A program made the position numbers and the translations under genes. Below, one piece after another: positions 47,479 to 56,661 of a stretch of DNA of 64,000 bases; position 1 is the stretch's first letter, and each line of letters begins with the position of its first letter. The DNA is from Candidatus Coatesiibacteriota bacterium (GTDB lineage Bacteria > JAFGND01), in NCBI GenBank assembly GCA_016927185.1, contig JAFGND010000060.1, forward strand, positions 37,231-101,230, written 5' to 3'. The notes under the pieces were generated by a model. The model saw only the letters and a program-made list of their open reading frames with translations. It was not told the DNA's origin and searched no databases.

Positions 47479-48402
47479 TCATTTTAATCCCATTTTTTCT
47501 ATTGCTTCATTTATTCCATTTCTGACATTTTCCTTCAAGTCCATGCCAATAGCTATTATGCAGACATTGTTTTCTGTTGTTTCTGAGAACTCTATTTCGC
47601 TCTTGGGATACAAGAGATATGCTATTTTGCAATCCTGTTGAGTTGCATAAAAAGAAACCTGGTAAATATCATCATTTGATGGTTCACTTGCATCCTTGTA
47701 CTTTGTATCTAAAATGTATTTTGTCTCAGTTTCAAGATGCCTCAGCAACAAATCAATCTTGCAATCCTTTTTACCAAATCTGAATTCCTTCTGTGCTTCT
47801 ATATCCAAGAATTCCTTCATATGCTTCTTGAAGTATGAAGCAACAAATTTTTCAAATAACAAGGGCATGTCTATTACAAAAGGGATCATCCTTTCATCAC
47901 CATATTCATGAGAAGGGGAGAGTAAATCAAGAAAGAATGCACACAGATTATGAATGGGAACATAATCCTCATTTAGCCTGTTATAATTCAATACATGGCA
48001 ATCATGAGATGTAAAATGCTGCAAATTTATACATCCTGCAAGTATACGGAAACAATACATTACGTTGTTAGAGACAAAGTCATCTTTTATTATATTCCTG
48101 AGAAGATATAGAGTATAAAGGATTATCCTGTTTTCTTTTATATCAATTGTATTAAGTCTGTACAGACATGGGATTTTAAGTAATACCGGATTACTTATCA
48201 TGTCATTGATTTTCAGTCTACCCCTTAGATAGTCCTCATTTCCGTCATATCCTAAATAAGTCTTATATAGCCCCTTCTTTATCCTTTCATCAACCAAGTC
48301 TGTCAGATGCTTTGCTATCCTGTTTAATATCTCGTCAAAAGTCTTTGTTTCTGTTTGACCAATTATTTCAAAAATATCAAGCTCATATACGTAATCAAGC
48401 AT
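47479..48402 (-). CDS. mcrC: McrC-like nuclease subunit, N-terminally truncated orphan
   Basis: A 307-residue protein of the McrC family, the nuclease partner of the GTPase McrB in modified-cytosine restriction. Seen are LRGRLKINDMI near residue 59 and the nuclease site: Asp217 in KIDLLL, then Asp232 and Lys234 in ILDTKYK. Family members usually have about 80-100 more N-terminal residues. In frame upstream of the ATG the sequence still encodes GVVIVNPKIPIKNVFE, which looks like the McrC strand before this point, but no start codon is found and the similarity fades near 48466. No mcrB is adjacent. It is probably a broken gene left by a rearrangement with the opposing ZorA fragment. Confidence 0.68.
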   Translation of the reverse strand: MLDYVYELDIFEIIGQTETKTFDEILNRIAKHLTDLVDERIKKGLYKTYLGYDGNEDYLRGRLKINDMISNPVLLKIPCLYRLNTIDIKENRIILYTLYLLRNIIKDDFVSNNVMYCFRILAGCINLQHFTSHDCHVLNYNRLNEDYVPIHNLCAFFLDLLSPSHEYGDERMIPFVIDMPLLFEKFVASYFKKHMKEFLDIEAQKEFRFGKKDCKIDLLLRHLETETKYILDTKYKDASEPSNDDIYQVSFYATQQDCKIAYLLYPKSEIEFSETTENNVCIIAIGMDLKENVRNGINEAIEKMGLK

Positions 48403-48471
48403 CTCAAATACATTCTTTATCGGGATCTTGGGATTAACTATTACTACCCCGAAGATGAGAGATTGAAAGAA

Positions 48472-49212
48472 ATGACGAAGTTGGAAACAACAATGTCTGA
48501 AAATATTGGAATATTTGAAAATGCAACTAACAAAATGCTAGAACAACTTGATAAGACTTCAAATACACTTCTGGATGCATCAAACAACATGACGGAACCT
48601 GTAAATAATCTTAATGAAACCTTGAAATCTTTTGATGAGCTTAATAAAACATCCCAAGACTTGGTTATAAATGCCAATGATATCTATGGAAGGATTAACA
48701 AATCTAACGAATCTATTAATGATTTGCTTGGAAAACTGGATTCTCAATTATATAAGATAGCTGAAGATGATAAAAACAGAATTGATGCATTGAAGGAATT
48801 TACAGACAAGCTTGTTACAATCATTTCAGAGCTGAAACCTGTCAAAGATGGAATTAGTAATAATTTGGCTGATTTTCACAAGCAGTTGAAAGATGGTCAG
48901 AAAAATATGGAAGATATGATTTTGAATATCGAAAACCTAAAAACTTCATTAGATTATTTAAACGCAACTATAGAAAAAATGAAAGAATCTCTGGAAGAGA
49001 TAAATACAAAACGTACTGAAAAAGTCATCAGTATGTTTGAGGAATGGGATAATCTGACAATCAGATTGACAAACGTAAATGAAAAAATTTCTGAGTATCA
49101 GAAAAATCTTAAGGATATGATTAATATGGAGAGAAGGGAATATAATAATTTGAATATAGTAATGGAGAATTTTGCAAATCATATAAAATCGCTGGTTGAA
49201 AATGCTCAATAG
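48472..49212 (+). pseudogene. zorA: ZorA-like fragment: coiled-coil tail without the MotA membrane part
   Basis: About 246 residues of almost unbroken coiled coil (many Asn, Lys, Glu and Leu heptads), ending just before a ZorB-like gene. This fits the long cytoplasmic tail of ZorA from the Zorya anti-phage system, in which ZorA's N-terminal MotA-like membrane domain forms the ion channel with ZorB. That N-terminal domain is absent: the frame reaches back to 48355 only through sequence antisense to mcrC. The ATG at 48472 is the first that is clear of that overlap. The identification rests on gene order and coiled-coil character, so it is inference. Confidence 0.55.
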
Positions 49213-50029
49213 AATGACTGAATATAATTATTCTGACGAAAGCCCTTGGTGGCAGGCATTAGGTGATGCATTTGTAGGATTTGCTGGATTGATGATGGGC
49301 ATTTTTATCTTATTTTATGCTTTATCTACATTACTGATGAAAGTAACAGATGAGCAAAATAAAGTTACTAACGAAATGAAGAAGAAATTAAACATGATAA
49401 TAGAAAGATCTGTAATAAAAGACAATATATTGTTTGGAAGTGGAAGTCATTCTTTAAAACCTTATGCTTATTATGAAATAAGGATCGCTTTAGAAAAACT
49501 CAGAAAAAATTATCAAAAAAAAACCAATGAGTTTATAAATCAAAAAGAAGCACCTCCAACAATTAGATATCTTGTTATTATTGGACATACTGATTCTGAC
49601 CCGATTGGAAGATCAAAAAAAAATGCAAAAGACAATTGGGATTTATCTACTCGTCGTGCAAGAGCTATTGCTGATTTCCTATCCAACAGTGAGTATGGAA
49701 GAGAAATATTAAGACAAAATGGTTTTCAAGAAGTTAATATTATGATTGCAGGAAGATCCTATTTTGAACCGCATATTGATAATATAAAATCATTTTTAAA
49801 AAATGATAGAAAATACAATAAATATGTCTGGTGGTATAAAGAGAAGTATGTCAAAACAAATTTAATGAGTGAAGAGGATTACTTAAAGAGAGAACCTGTT
49901 TTTATCTGGGAATTTCTGTATAATAATTATACAAATGAAGCATTACTAGATAGAATTGAAGATTTTGCTAATAATACTAAAAGAAAAATGGAAAAAAATC
50001 GAAGAATTGAATTCGCAATAGAAATGTAG
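49202..50029 (+). CDS. zorB: ZorB-like MotB/OmpA-domain membrane protein
   Basis: A roughly 275-residue protein with one transmembrane helix near the N-terminus preceded by an aspartate (LGDAFVGFAGLMMGIF), as in MotB-type proton-channel subunits, and a periplasmic OmpA-like peptidoglycan-binding domain containing IIGHTDSDP and NWDLSTRRARAIADFL. This is the ZorB layout. It overlaps the ZorA-like fragment by a few bases. ZorC, ZorD or ZorE do not follow; an IS remnant does. Starts at TTG 49196, ATG 49202 or ATG 49214 are possible. Without a complete ZorA it is probably non-functional. Confidence 0.65.
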   Translation: MLNRMTEYNYSDESPWWQALGDAFVGFAGLMMGIFILFYALSTLLMKVTDEQNKVTNEMKKKLNMIIERSVIKDNILFGSGSHSLKPYAYYEIRIALEKLRKNYQKKTNEFINQKEAPPTIRYLVIIGHTDSDPIGRSKKNAKDNWDLSTRRARAIADFLSNSEYGREILRQNGFQEVNIMIAGRSYFEPHIDNIKSFLKNDRKYNKYVWWYKEKYVKTNLMSEEDYLKREPVFIWEFLYNNYTNEALLDRIEDFANNTKRKMEKNRRIEFAIEM

Positions 50030-50096
50030 AGATAAATAGCAATCTTTATGAAATTTTTCAAGTTTACCCCTTTGTCAAGACTAAAATTTACCTTTG

Positions 50097-50625
50097 CTAA
50101 TGTGTAACATTTCCTGAACCCACTATCATCCTTTTGCGTAAGTAAAAGGATTTGTGATTGTTAATACTACCATTTTCCTCACCATATACCTCATCTGGTG
50201 TCCTGTAATTCAATGATTGATGAGGTCTTATCTCATTATAGAACCAGAAGTAACTGTTTATGCTTTCCTGCATTCCTTCAGATCTTTATATTCCTTGAGA
50301 TAAACCTCCTCGTATTTCAAACTCCTCCTGATTCTTTCTATGAACTCATTATCTATTGCTCTGCCTTTACCATCCATGCTTATTCGTATCCCATGTTCCT
50401 TGAGTTTCCCTGTGAAATCATTACTACTGAACTGGCTACCCTGATCAGTATTGAATATCTCTGGCGTGCAATATCTATCTATTGCTTCTTCCAGCTGTTT
50501 ATCTGGTTGGGATGAACTTCATATATGTTTGACAATTCTGCTATTGTCTTCTCGCCCTTGATATCTTCTAAGGTTACCCTCACCTTAAAGGCGTTTTCAT
50601 AATGTTTTCTCTTCTTCTTTTTCAT
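50097..50625 (-). mobile_element. Internally deleted IS3-family insertion sequence
   Basis: Read on the minus strand, 50625-50479 encodes the start of an IS3 OrfA (MKKKKRKHYENAF, TIAELSNIYEVHPNQI, then WKKQ and stop). It is joined directly to the C-terminal part of OrfB: NTDQGSQFSS, DGKGRAIDNEFIERI and RRSLKYEEVYLKEY, which are the DDE integrase hallmarks. A frameshift near 50275 puts the end (FYNEIRPHQSLNYRTPDEV) in another frame; the stop is at 50097. About 600 bp including the N-terminal half of OrfB are missing, so it cannot transpose itself. I could not define its terminal repeats with confidence. Confidence 0.85.
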
Positions 50626-50809
50626 AGTCCCTTTTCTAAACTCCTTGACTTTTTATTCAAGTACTTCTACACCTTAGAACATAGTACTATTTTCGAGGTG
50701 CAGCTCATACATTAGGTCAAAAGAGGGTGAATAATTAGGTTTGAATAATTGATCAAGATTTATAAACGATATTTTCAGTATAAAATTAGCTAAATGAAAG
50801 GATTGAAGA

Positions 50810-52164
50810 ATGAACAAGCAGGATAAAGATTTATTGGATGGAGCAGAAAAAGGGGATTTAAAGAAAGTCAGGGAAGCAATAGAAGAAGGAGCAAACATAG
50901 CAGCAATTAATTCTTATGGTTCGAATGCACTAATTTTAGCAGCTTCGAGAGATCACTATGAAGTAGCAAAGTATTTAGTGGAAAAAGGCTGTTATGTAAA
51001 TGTAAAACAAAAACATGGATGGACACCATTAATGTTTGCTTCTGAAAACGGAAATAAAAATATTGCAGAGTTACTATTAAATAATGGTGCTGAAATTGAT
51101 GCAAAAGCATTTTTTATCAAGGTGAAGGTTTATTTGAAGAAACACCTTTAATGATAGCTTTACGGAACGGTAAGAAAGAGGTAGCAAACTTACTGATAGA
51201 AAAAGGGGCAAATATTTTTGCAGTAGACAAAATGCGAAACTCAGTTCTACATTATGCTGTGGAGGGAGATCAATCAGAAATTATTTGCGAATTAATCAGA
51301 AAAGGTATAGATGTAAATCTTAAAGGACAAGCAAATTTTACTCCTCTTTTTTTAGCTTGTGACTTAGGGCATATAGAATCAGTGAAAGTATTATTAGAAA
51401 ATGGAGCGGATATTGATTTTTATGCTGAAGTAGAAAGGATAGAGTTTGAAATAACAGCTTTAAAACTAGCATGTTTTACTGAGCAAAAAGAAATAGTAGA
51501 GCTATTATTAAAAAAAGGTGCAAAAGTAAACCAGGCAACAAAGAATGGAGTAACTGCATTAGTAGATGCTTGTAATGCTGATAATAAAGAAATTGCAGAA
51601 ATGTTGATTTCATATGGAGCAACTAAAATAGAACCTTATACATCTGAAATAAACAACTTCTTGGATGGAAAAGGATTTAATATTAGTCTTTTTCCTGAAA
51701 TTTGGTATTTAAATATGCCTTTTGATGATGAAAAAGCATTTGAAAACAGAATTATGGAAAGAATTTTTTTCAAGATCCTTGGTTTAATTCCTGATGAAGA
51801 TTATATATATCAATATAGTGTAAAAGATGTATGGGTAGGTTCAGAGAGGAAACCTATAAGGGTTGATTTTTTCATTCTTCACGATGGTGAAGGAGTTTTC
51901 CTGTTTGAGGATAAATCAAGTATTACTAATGATGATGAACTTATGAGTGCAGTTTATCAAGCAAGATCTTATGCATTACAGACTGGAATAGAACGTTTTG
52001 GAGTAGCTGCTAGAGAAGGAATATGGTTATTTGAAAATAACCTAAAGACATTCAATAGGCTTACAGATAAACCGATTAAATTTGAGAGTTTAAAGTCTGA
52101 AGAAAATAGAAAGAAAATAAAGAGATTCATATTTGAAGGTGAGTTTGAAGAGATAAAATATTAA
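50810..52164 (+). pseudogene. Frameshifted ankyrin-repeat nuclease-like protein
   Basis: Two adjacent open frames (50810-51151 and 51151-52164) encode one protein of about 450 residues. At the T6 run 51110-51115 one extra or two fewer bases would restore reading (FYQGEGLFEETPLMIAL), completing an ankyrin repeat. About eight to nine ankyrin repeats precede a C-terminal domain like that of the gene at 46129: RVDFFILHDGEG and FLFEDKSS keep the D-x13-E-x-K site, and ERFGVAAREGIWLFE follows. The C-terminal domain is close to its paralogue, but the repeat array is much longer. It may be a true pseudogene, a sequencing error, or a programmed or phase-variable shift. Confidence 0.7.
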
Positions 52165-52208
52165 CAGCATCCTTCTGCCAAGCTGAAATGTTCCTCTGCT
52201 AATCTATC

Positions 52209-52239
52209 CCCATAGACATCATGGACTGACTTATTAAAA
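52209..52239 (+). repeat. Left copy of 31-bp direct repeat flanking the DISARM-like locus
   Basis: Begins CCCATAGACATCATGGA and matches the copy at 63522-63552 at 28 of 31 positions in the same orientation. The two copies enclose about 11.3 kb that holds the DISARM-like operon and the gene remnants before it. Confidence 0.65.
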
Positions 52240-52356
52240 ACTGTAATTTACATATTTTAATGCTGTTTTTTTGAAGATTTGACAACAGGTTTAAAGATTC
52301 AAGTCAAAAAACCAAATTCGAATTTAGTGTTGCTTTTTGCAGTTAGGGACAGGTAG

Positions 52357-52575
52357 GAACGTATTAGAACTGCTTTGATATCTCCCAATAAGGATGTTAT
52401 TGAAACTTATGAGATGTGCAGAAGATTCCTGAAAGAATTCTCTGATTGATTACAAATGTTTCTTCTGACAAAAGCAGCAAATTGGCGGGACATTTTTAAG
52501 GATCTGTTTCTAGCTCCCAGTTATGAAACAAAAATGGCTTTCAAGATAGCAAGGGAATTACTGAAAGTTTGTTGA
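52357..52575 (+). pseudogene. Decayed coding remnant of unknown family
   Basis: One reading frame of 72 codons interrupted by a single TGA at 52447. Its translation has coding character (SPNKDVIETYEMCRRFLK before the stop, SYETKMAFKIARELLK after it). No start codon or recognised family. It lies just inside the left direct repeat. Confidence 0.4.
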
Positions 52576-52749
52576 AAAGAGGTTTACTTTATTTGAAATT
52601 GAGTTTTCTGTTATTATAATAATTCCTCTATAACTCAGTCCATCATGTCCAGGGGATAGATTAAACTCAGCAGATTTTTCTATTGACACGAATGAAGCGA
52701 ATATTTAAACGAAAAAGATTAACTCTCAATATAAAAAATAGGAATAACT

Positions 52750-53022
52750 ATGAAACTTCCATTAAAGCGCTTGTTAGTAAGATTTCCGCTGCACGATAAT
52801 GAGTGTAATGGAACATGCTTCATAGATGCTCCTGCCAAGAATTCAAAACAGGGATATTGAATTGAGGAGAAAAACAAAAGCAAGAGATCTGATGAAATTG
52901 AAGCAGGTAAATCTCCTTGCCTGTTAGAGAAAGTATCATTTATGGCAGATTATAAGATAGAAAATAGCATATCACATCCATACTCAAGTAATGAACTATT
53001 TTCTGATGCAGAAGTAAATTGA
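52750..53022 (+). pseudogene. Remnant of a larger defence-type gene
   Basis: A single frame of 91 codons with one in-frame TGA at 52858. It opens with an ATG and VRFPLHDNECNGTC, and after the stop continues with SPCLLEKVSFMADY and SHPYSSNE. From memory, openings of the kind VR-P-x-HD-x-x-WNG-x-x-C occur in large uncharacterised helicase-like proteins of defence loci, so this may be the stump of such a gene upstream of the DISARM-like operon. The family call is tentative. Confidence 0.4.
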
Positions 53023-53208
53023 ACAAAAAGAAGGAATGGTATGAAAAGAATGGTTGTTTTCTTTTAGAGAAATGAACCGTAAGGAAGATAAAATACTGAT
53101 TAATTATCATGATAAACATGATGGTATTGATTCAAAGGAGATTGAAATAATAATGAAAAGATTTCTGAAAATAAATTTTTCATGCAATTAGGTAAAAGGA
53201 GGTTTACT

Positions 53209-56200
53209 TTGGAATATCAATTATCATACAAAGACAAAGAAGATCTAATATTAGAATTAAAATCATATGTAAGAAAGGAACACTGTTCTGACGAAGTACT
53301 GCATGAAAAAATAACAAAATGGAAAGAGGATATAAATCCTCTATACGGTTTTGAAGCAATACTTATAAAGGAAGTACAAAGACTCTCAAAATATTTATCA
53401 TCTGATGATCTCGATCATAATATGAAAAAAATGGTGAGAGGATCCCTTAGCTACATCCTTGATATTAACAAAAAAAGGAAATTACCTGATGATTTGAAAT
53501 TACTTAATGAAACATTTGTCTGCTGTTTTACAGTTAATGAAATATTAAAGGCATTTGGACAATCAATAGATTATGATATTCCTAGGTTAACAAAACATGA
53601 AGAAGGAGATGCAAGACAATTGTTCCAGAAGATGTCCACAACAAGTATCTGTTCTGATGAAGAATTAATAGAGAAAGTAAAATGTGTTTTAAGCAAACTC
53701 ATAGATTATAATTCCCTTGGACTTATGCTCAGGTTGAAAAGCAACATTGAATTTCTGATTGGTATCGTAACAAATCAACAAAAAGACAATGAAACATTAG
53801 ATTATACTAGAGGTGCTTTAAATTATTTCATAAAGGAATTTGATGTTATAAATGATACTCTGGGAATAATAGGATATATAGATGATTTCTATATTACCGA
53901 GATTGCTATTGAAATTACAGGGGAGGACAGAACCGAATTCAATGATGCTCTAAACAATATTCTGAATAAGTATCCTTTCATTAATAATATAATTATGGAT
54001 GATGGAACACATGTATGCAAATTATCTGAGTTTATGTTGGTCAATTTTGCAATTTATGATGTTATGTTTAAGAATAATGAGATTTTTAATACGGTTGTTC
54101 TGATAGAACCTTTTCATGGTTTTACTCATTTCCTGGTTGGATTTATTGCATCATTGTGCCTGATAAATTCTACAAACAGAAGCAAAATATCCATTGATTT
54201 CTTCAAGAAAGGACAGAAAGTAATAGTTGATAATGATAGTTCTGTAGTTGCTGAGTATACAGGAATAACTGAAATCAAGAATCAGTCTTTTTTCGGACTG
54301 AAGCAAGAAAAACAAGTAAAGGGAATAAAAGGAGATCAAATCATTTATCTTCCTGTTTCTCATATGCACAGATTAACCCTAGTAGATTCTTCAAGGATTC
54401 CCAAGGGACGTATAATTCCTGACCTTTCAAAATCAAGCAAACCTGTTTCTCCTTACACATATATTTTTCAGGAACAAATAAATCCCGGATCAATAACCAT
54501 GGATAAATATATTATTATAGTAATGCAAATTTCAGATGCATGGTTTCTATCAAATGAGATCTCCATCTATGGTCATCCATTGAAGGAAGTAATTCCAGTA
54601 GGTCATCTTAATAACAAAGGAACTTTAACAACCTGGTCAAGGAGTTTTGGTACGACACAACCTATCATCGTTTTTATATCAGATATAGATGTAGCATGTT
54701 CGTTTCTTAACGAAAACATAGAAAAATGTCATTCAATAATAATAGATGCTGCTAACAGAAATAGAAGCAAAATATCAAGTTTGAAGCAGATTGTTCAAAA
54801 AAATGTTAATACTCTCATTTTTTCTACATCAAGGAATGTTGAAGAACTTGATATTATCAAGGATGACAGAATTGATATATGGGAATGGACAAAAGACAGT
54901 CTATCTGCACTACTCTGGTCATCCTGCAAATCTCCTGAAATAGAAGAATCTTCAAGTATTTTTTCAAGGAATGAAAACACTATTTATAAAAGCATGAAAT
55001 GTATTCCTGTAATAAAGAATATCAGCTTTCCTTTTTCAGAAGATATTTTTGATGCTGTAAGATCTATTAATTATTTAGCCAAATCTGCTGATAACAAGAT
55101 TGAAGCACTCAATGAAGCAGCAAAAAGAACCTTCTCATTAATGAATAGATTACTTAAATGCACCTTTCCTTTAGGCAAATCTCCTGCTTTACTGGAGAGG
55201 ATTAATAACAAAATAAGAGATATTAAAGATATTTCAGAAAAATCAATATACCTATCAGAAGATGCAAGAAACAATATTAAAAAAGCAATGATTATGCTAG
55301 AAGAAATAACAAATATTTTTACAACCAAGAATCCCAAAGCCGAAGTCATGGAAGAGATATTGTCTAAGAATAAGAACCTATCATTTGTTTGTCCAGATAA
55401 GGAAATAGCTAGCTCAGTCAAGGAAATCTATAAAAAAAGACTATATGTTATCAGCAGTTTCGACGAGAATGAGAATTTCCCTGAAGGAGTAATTATACCA
55501 GGTTGGTTCAGAAAGGAGATAATGAGAAAGATGCTGTTCCCTTCGATTGCCGATCCCTTATTTCTTTTGTTATATGATTCTGAAAACAATTGGTACAAGA
55601 ATTTTTCAGATATACTACAGAATGAACAGAGAAAGAGAATTGCAATGTCAAATAAATCTTCACTTTTTTCAGGATTTAAAACCAGGAAATCGCTTCCTGA
55701 AAAAGACAAAACTGATATTATTAATTCCTTTATGGAGATAGATGAAATTCAGAAAATTATTGACAAAATTGATGAAATAGATATATCAGAAGGAGAAACA
55801 GGAACTAGCGAAAGAATTCCAGCGACGCTTATTTTGTTTGAAGAAGGTTATAAAGGATTCTTTACTGATTCTTTCAGGGCTAATACTGTGACGCATCTAC
55901 TGGATGTCATTCCTGAATATTTTGATGAAAGTGATGAGATCAGGACAAAAAGAATAAGTGATCTTAGACCTGGGGATACCTTACTATTCCATGCTGGATC
56001 AGATTGGGATGTCATCAAGATAACAGCAGACAAGTTACTGGGAGCAGGAGTAAGGGATATGTCATATTTATGGAGGAAAGCAATTTTCAGTTATCTTGAA
56101 TCCGGAAAACTTACATATAACGATCTATGGGAAAAGCTAAAACAAAAAGGATGCTTGCTACAGGAATCAACAATAAGATTATGGACAGAGGATGATTATT

Positions 56201-56517
56201 TCATGATATCTCCCCAGGATTATGAAAAATATGTTCCAATGATTGCTGAAGTTACAGATAACAAACTGTTAAAAAACAATATAACTGAAGTAATTTCAGC
56301 TATTTATATTGTACGGGGAGCTCATATTAAAGCTTCCCATCAATTAGCAAAAGAAGTGAAAGAACTTGTAGTAAGAAAACTGAAGGAAGGAGACAGGGAT
56401 GCCTCTAATTTTAACATAAGATCTGATGTCATTATGACAAGAATATTATTAATTGATGACAAGAAGACAATGATAAAAAAGAACAATGTAAATAGATTAT
56501 ATAATACGGATATATAA
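53209..56517 (+). CDS. drmE: DrmE-like protein with N-terminal DUF1232-like segment
   Basis: A protein of about 1102 residues. I place the start at the TTG 53209 because a perfect AGGAGG lies 6 bases upstream; the in-frame ATG 53182 precedes that site and has none. Residues near 200-235 (YTRGALNYFIKEFDVIND, then GIIGYIDDFYI) match the DUF1232/YkvA pattern of a short helical hairpin. The rest has two degenerate RecA-like portions without a functional P-loop, for example IIIDAANRNR in place of a DEAD box. Size and position before a cytosine methyltransferase, DrmA and DrmB make it the likely DrmE of class 2 DISARM; the match is by context more than by motif. Confidence 0.62.
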   Translation: MEYQLSYKDKEDLILELKSYVRKEHCSDEVLHEKITKWKEDINPLYGFEAILIKEVQRLSKYLSSDDLDHNMKKMVRGSLSYILDINKKRKLPDDLKLLNETFVCCFTVNEILKAFGQSIDYDIPRLTKHEEGDARQLFQKMSTTSICSDEELIEKVKCVLSKLIDYNSLGLMLRLKSNIEFLIGIVTNQQKDNETLDYTRGALNYFIKEFDVINDTLGIIGYIDDFYITEIAIEITGEDRTEFNDALNNILNKYPFINNIIMDDGTHVCKLSEFMLVNFAIYDVMFKNNEIFNTVVLIEPFHGFTHFLVGFIASLCLINSTNRSKISIDFFKKGQKVIVDNDSSVVAEYTGITEIKNQSFFGLKQEKQVKGIKGDQIIYLPVSHMHRLTLVDSSRIPKGRIIPDLSKSSKPVSPYTYIFQEQINPGSITMDKYIIIVMQISDAWFLSNEISIYGHPLKEVIPVGHLNNKGTLTTWSRSFGTTQPIIVFISDIDVACSFLNENIEKCHSIIIDAANRNRSKISSLKQIVQKNVNTLIFSTSRNVEELDIIKDDRIDIWEWTKDSLSALLWSSCKSPEIEESSSIFSRNENTIYKSMKCIPVIKNISFPFSEDIFDAVRSINYLAKSADNKIEALNEAAKRTFSLMNRLLKCTFPLGKSPALLERINNKIRDIKDISEKSIYLSEDARNNIKKAMIMLEEITNIFTTKNPKAEVMEEILSKNKNLSFVCPDKEIASSVKEIYKKRLYVISSFDENENFPEGVIIPGWFRKEIMRKMLFPSIADPLFLLLYDSENNWYKNFSDILQNEQRKRIAMSNKSSLFSGFKTRKSLPEKDKTDIINSFMEIDEIQKIIDKIDEIDISEGETGTSERIPATLILFEEGYKGFFTDSFRANTVTHLLDVIPEYFDESDEIRTKRISDLRPGDTLLFHAGSDWDVIKITADKLLGAGVRDMSYLWRKAIFSYLESGKLTYNDLWEKLKQKGCLLQESTIRLWTEDDYFMISPQDYEKYVPMIAEVTDNKLLKNNITEVISAIYIVRGAHIKASHQLAKEVKELVVRKLKEGDRDASNFNIRSDVIMTRILLIDDKKTMIKKNNVNRLYNTDI

Positions 56518-56661
56518 CTATATCACGTATCAACTACATGGATTTAATTTCAATGACTTCTATCAATAATGAATAGAAAGAGAAAGAACTACAATTAACG
56601 GAAAGGTTCGATAAGCAATAGTGACAAATCACTAATACAGTATTATGAATGGAATTATGAT

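Noticed and set aside
48355-48471. The upstream extension of the ZorA-like frame to an ATG at 48355.
   Set aside because: This part is antisense to the conserved McrC N-terminal sequence and has no coiled-coil character, so it is not real ZorA coding sequence.
50198-50515. A 105-residue open frame on the plus strand.
   Set aside because: It is antisense to the IS3 OrfB remnant, whose minus-strand translation gives clear DDE transposase motifs.
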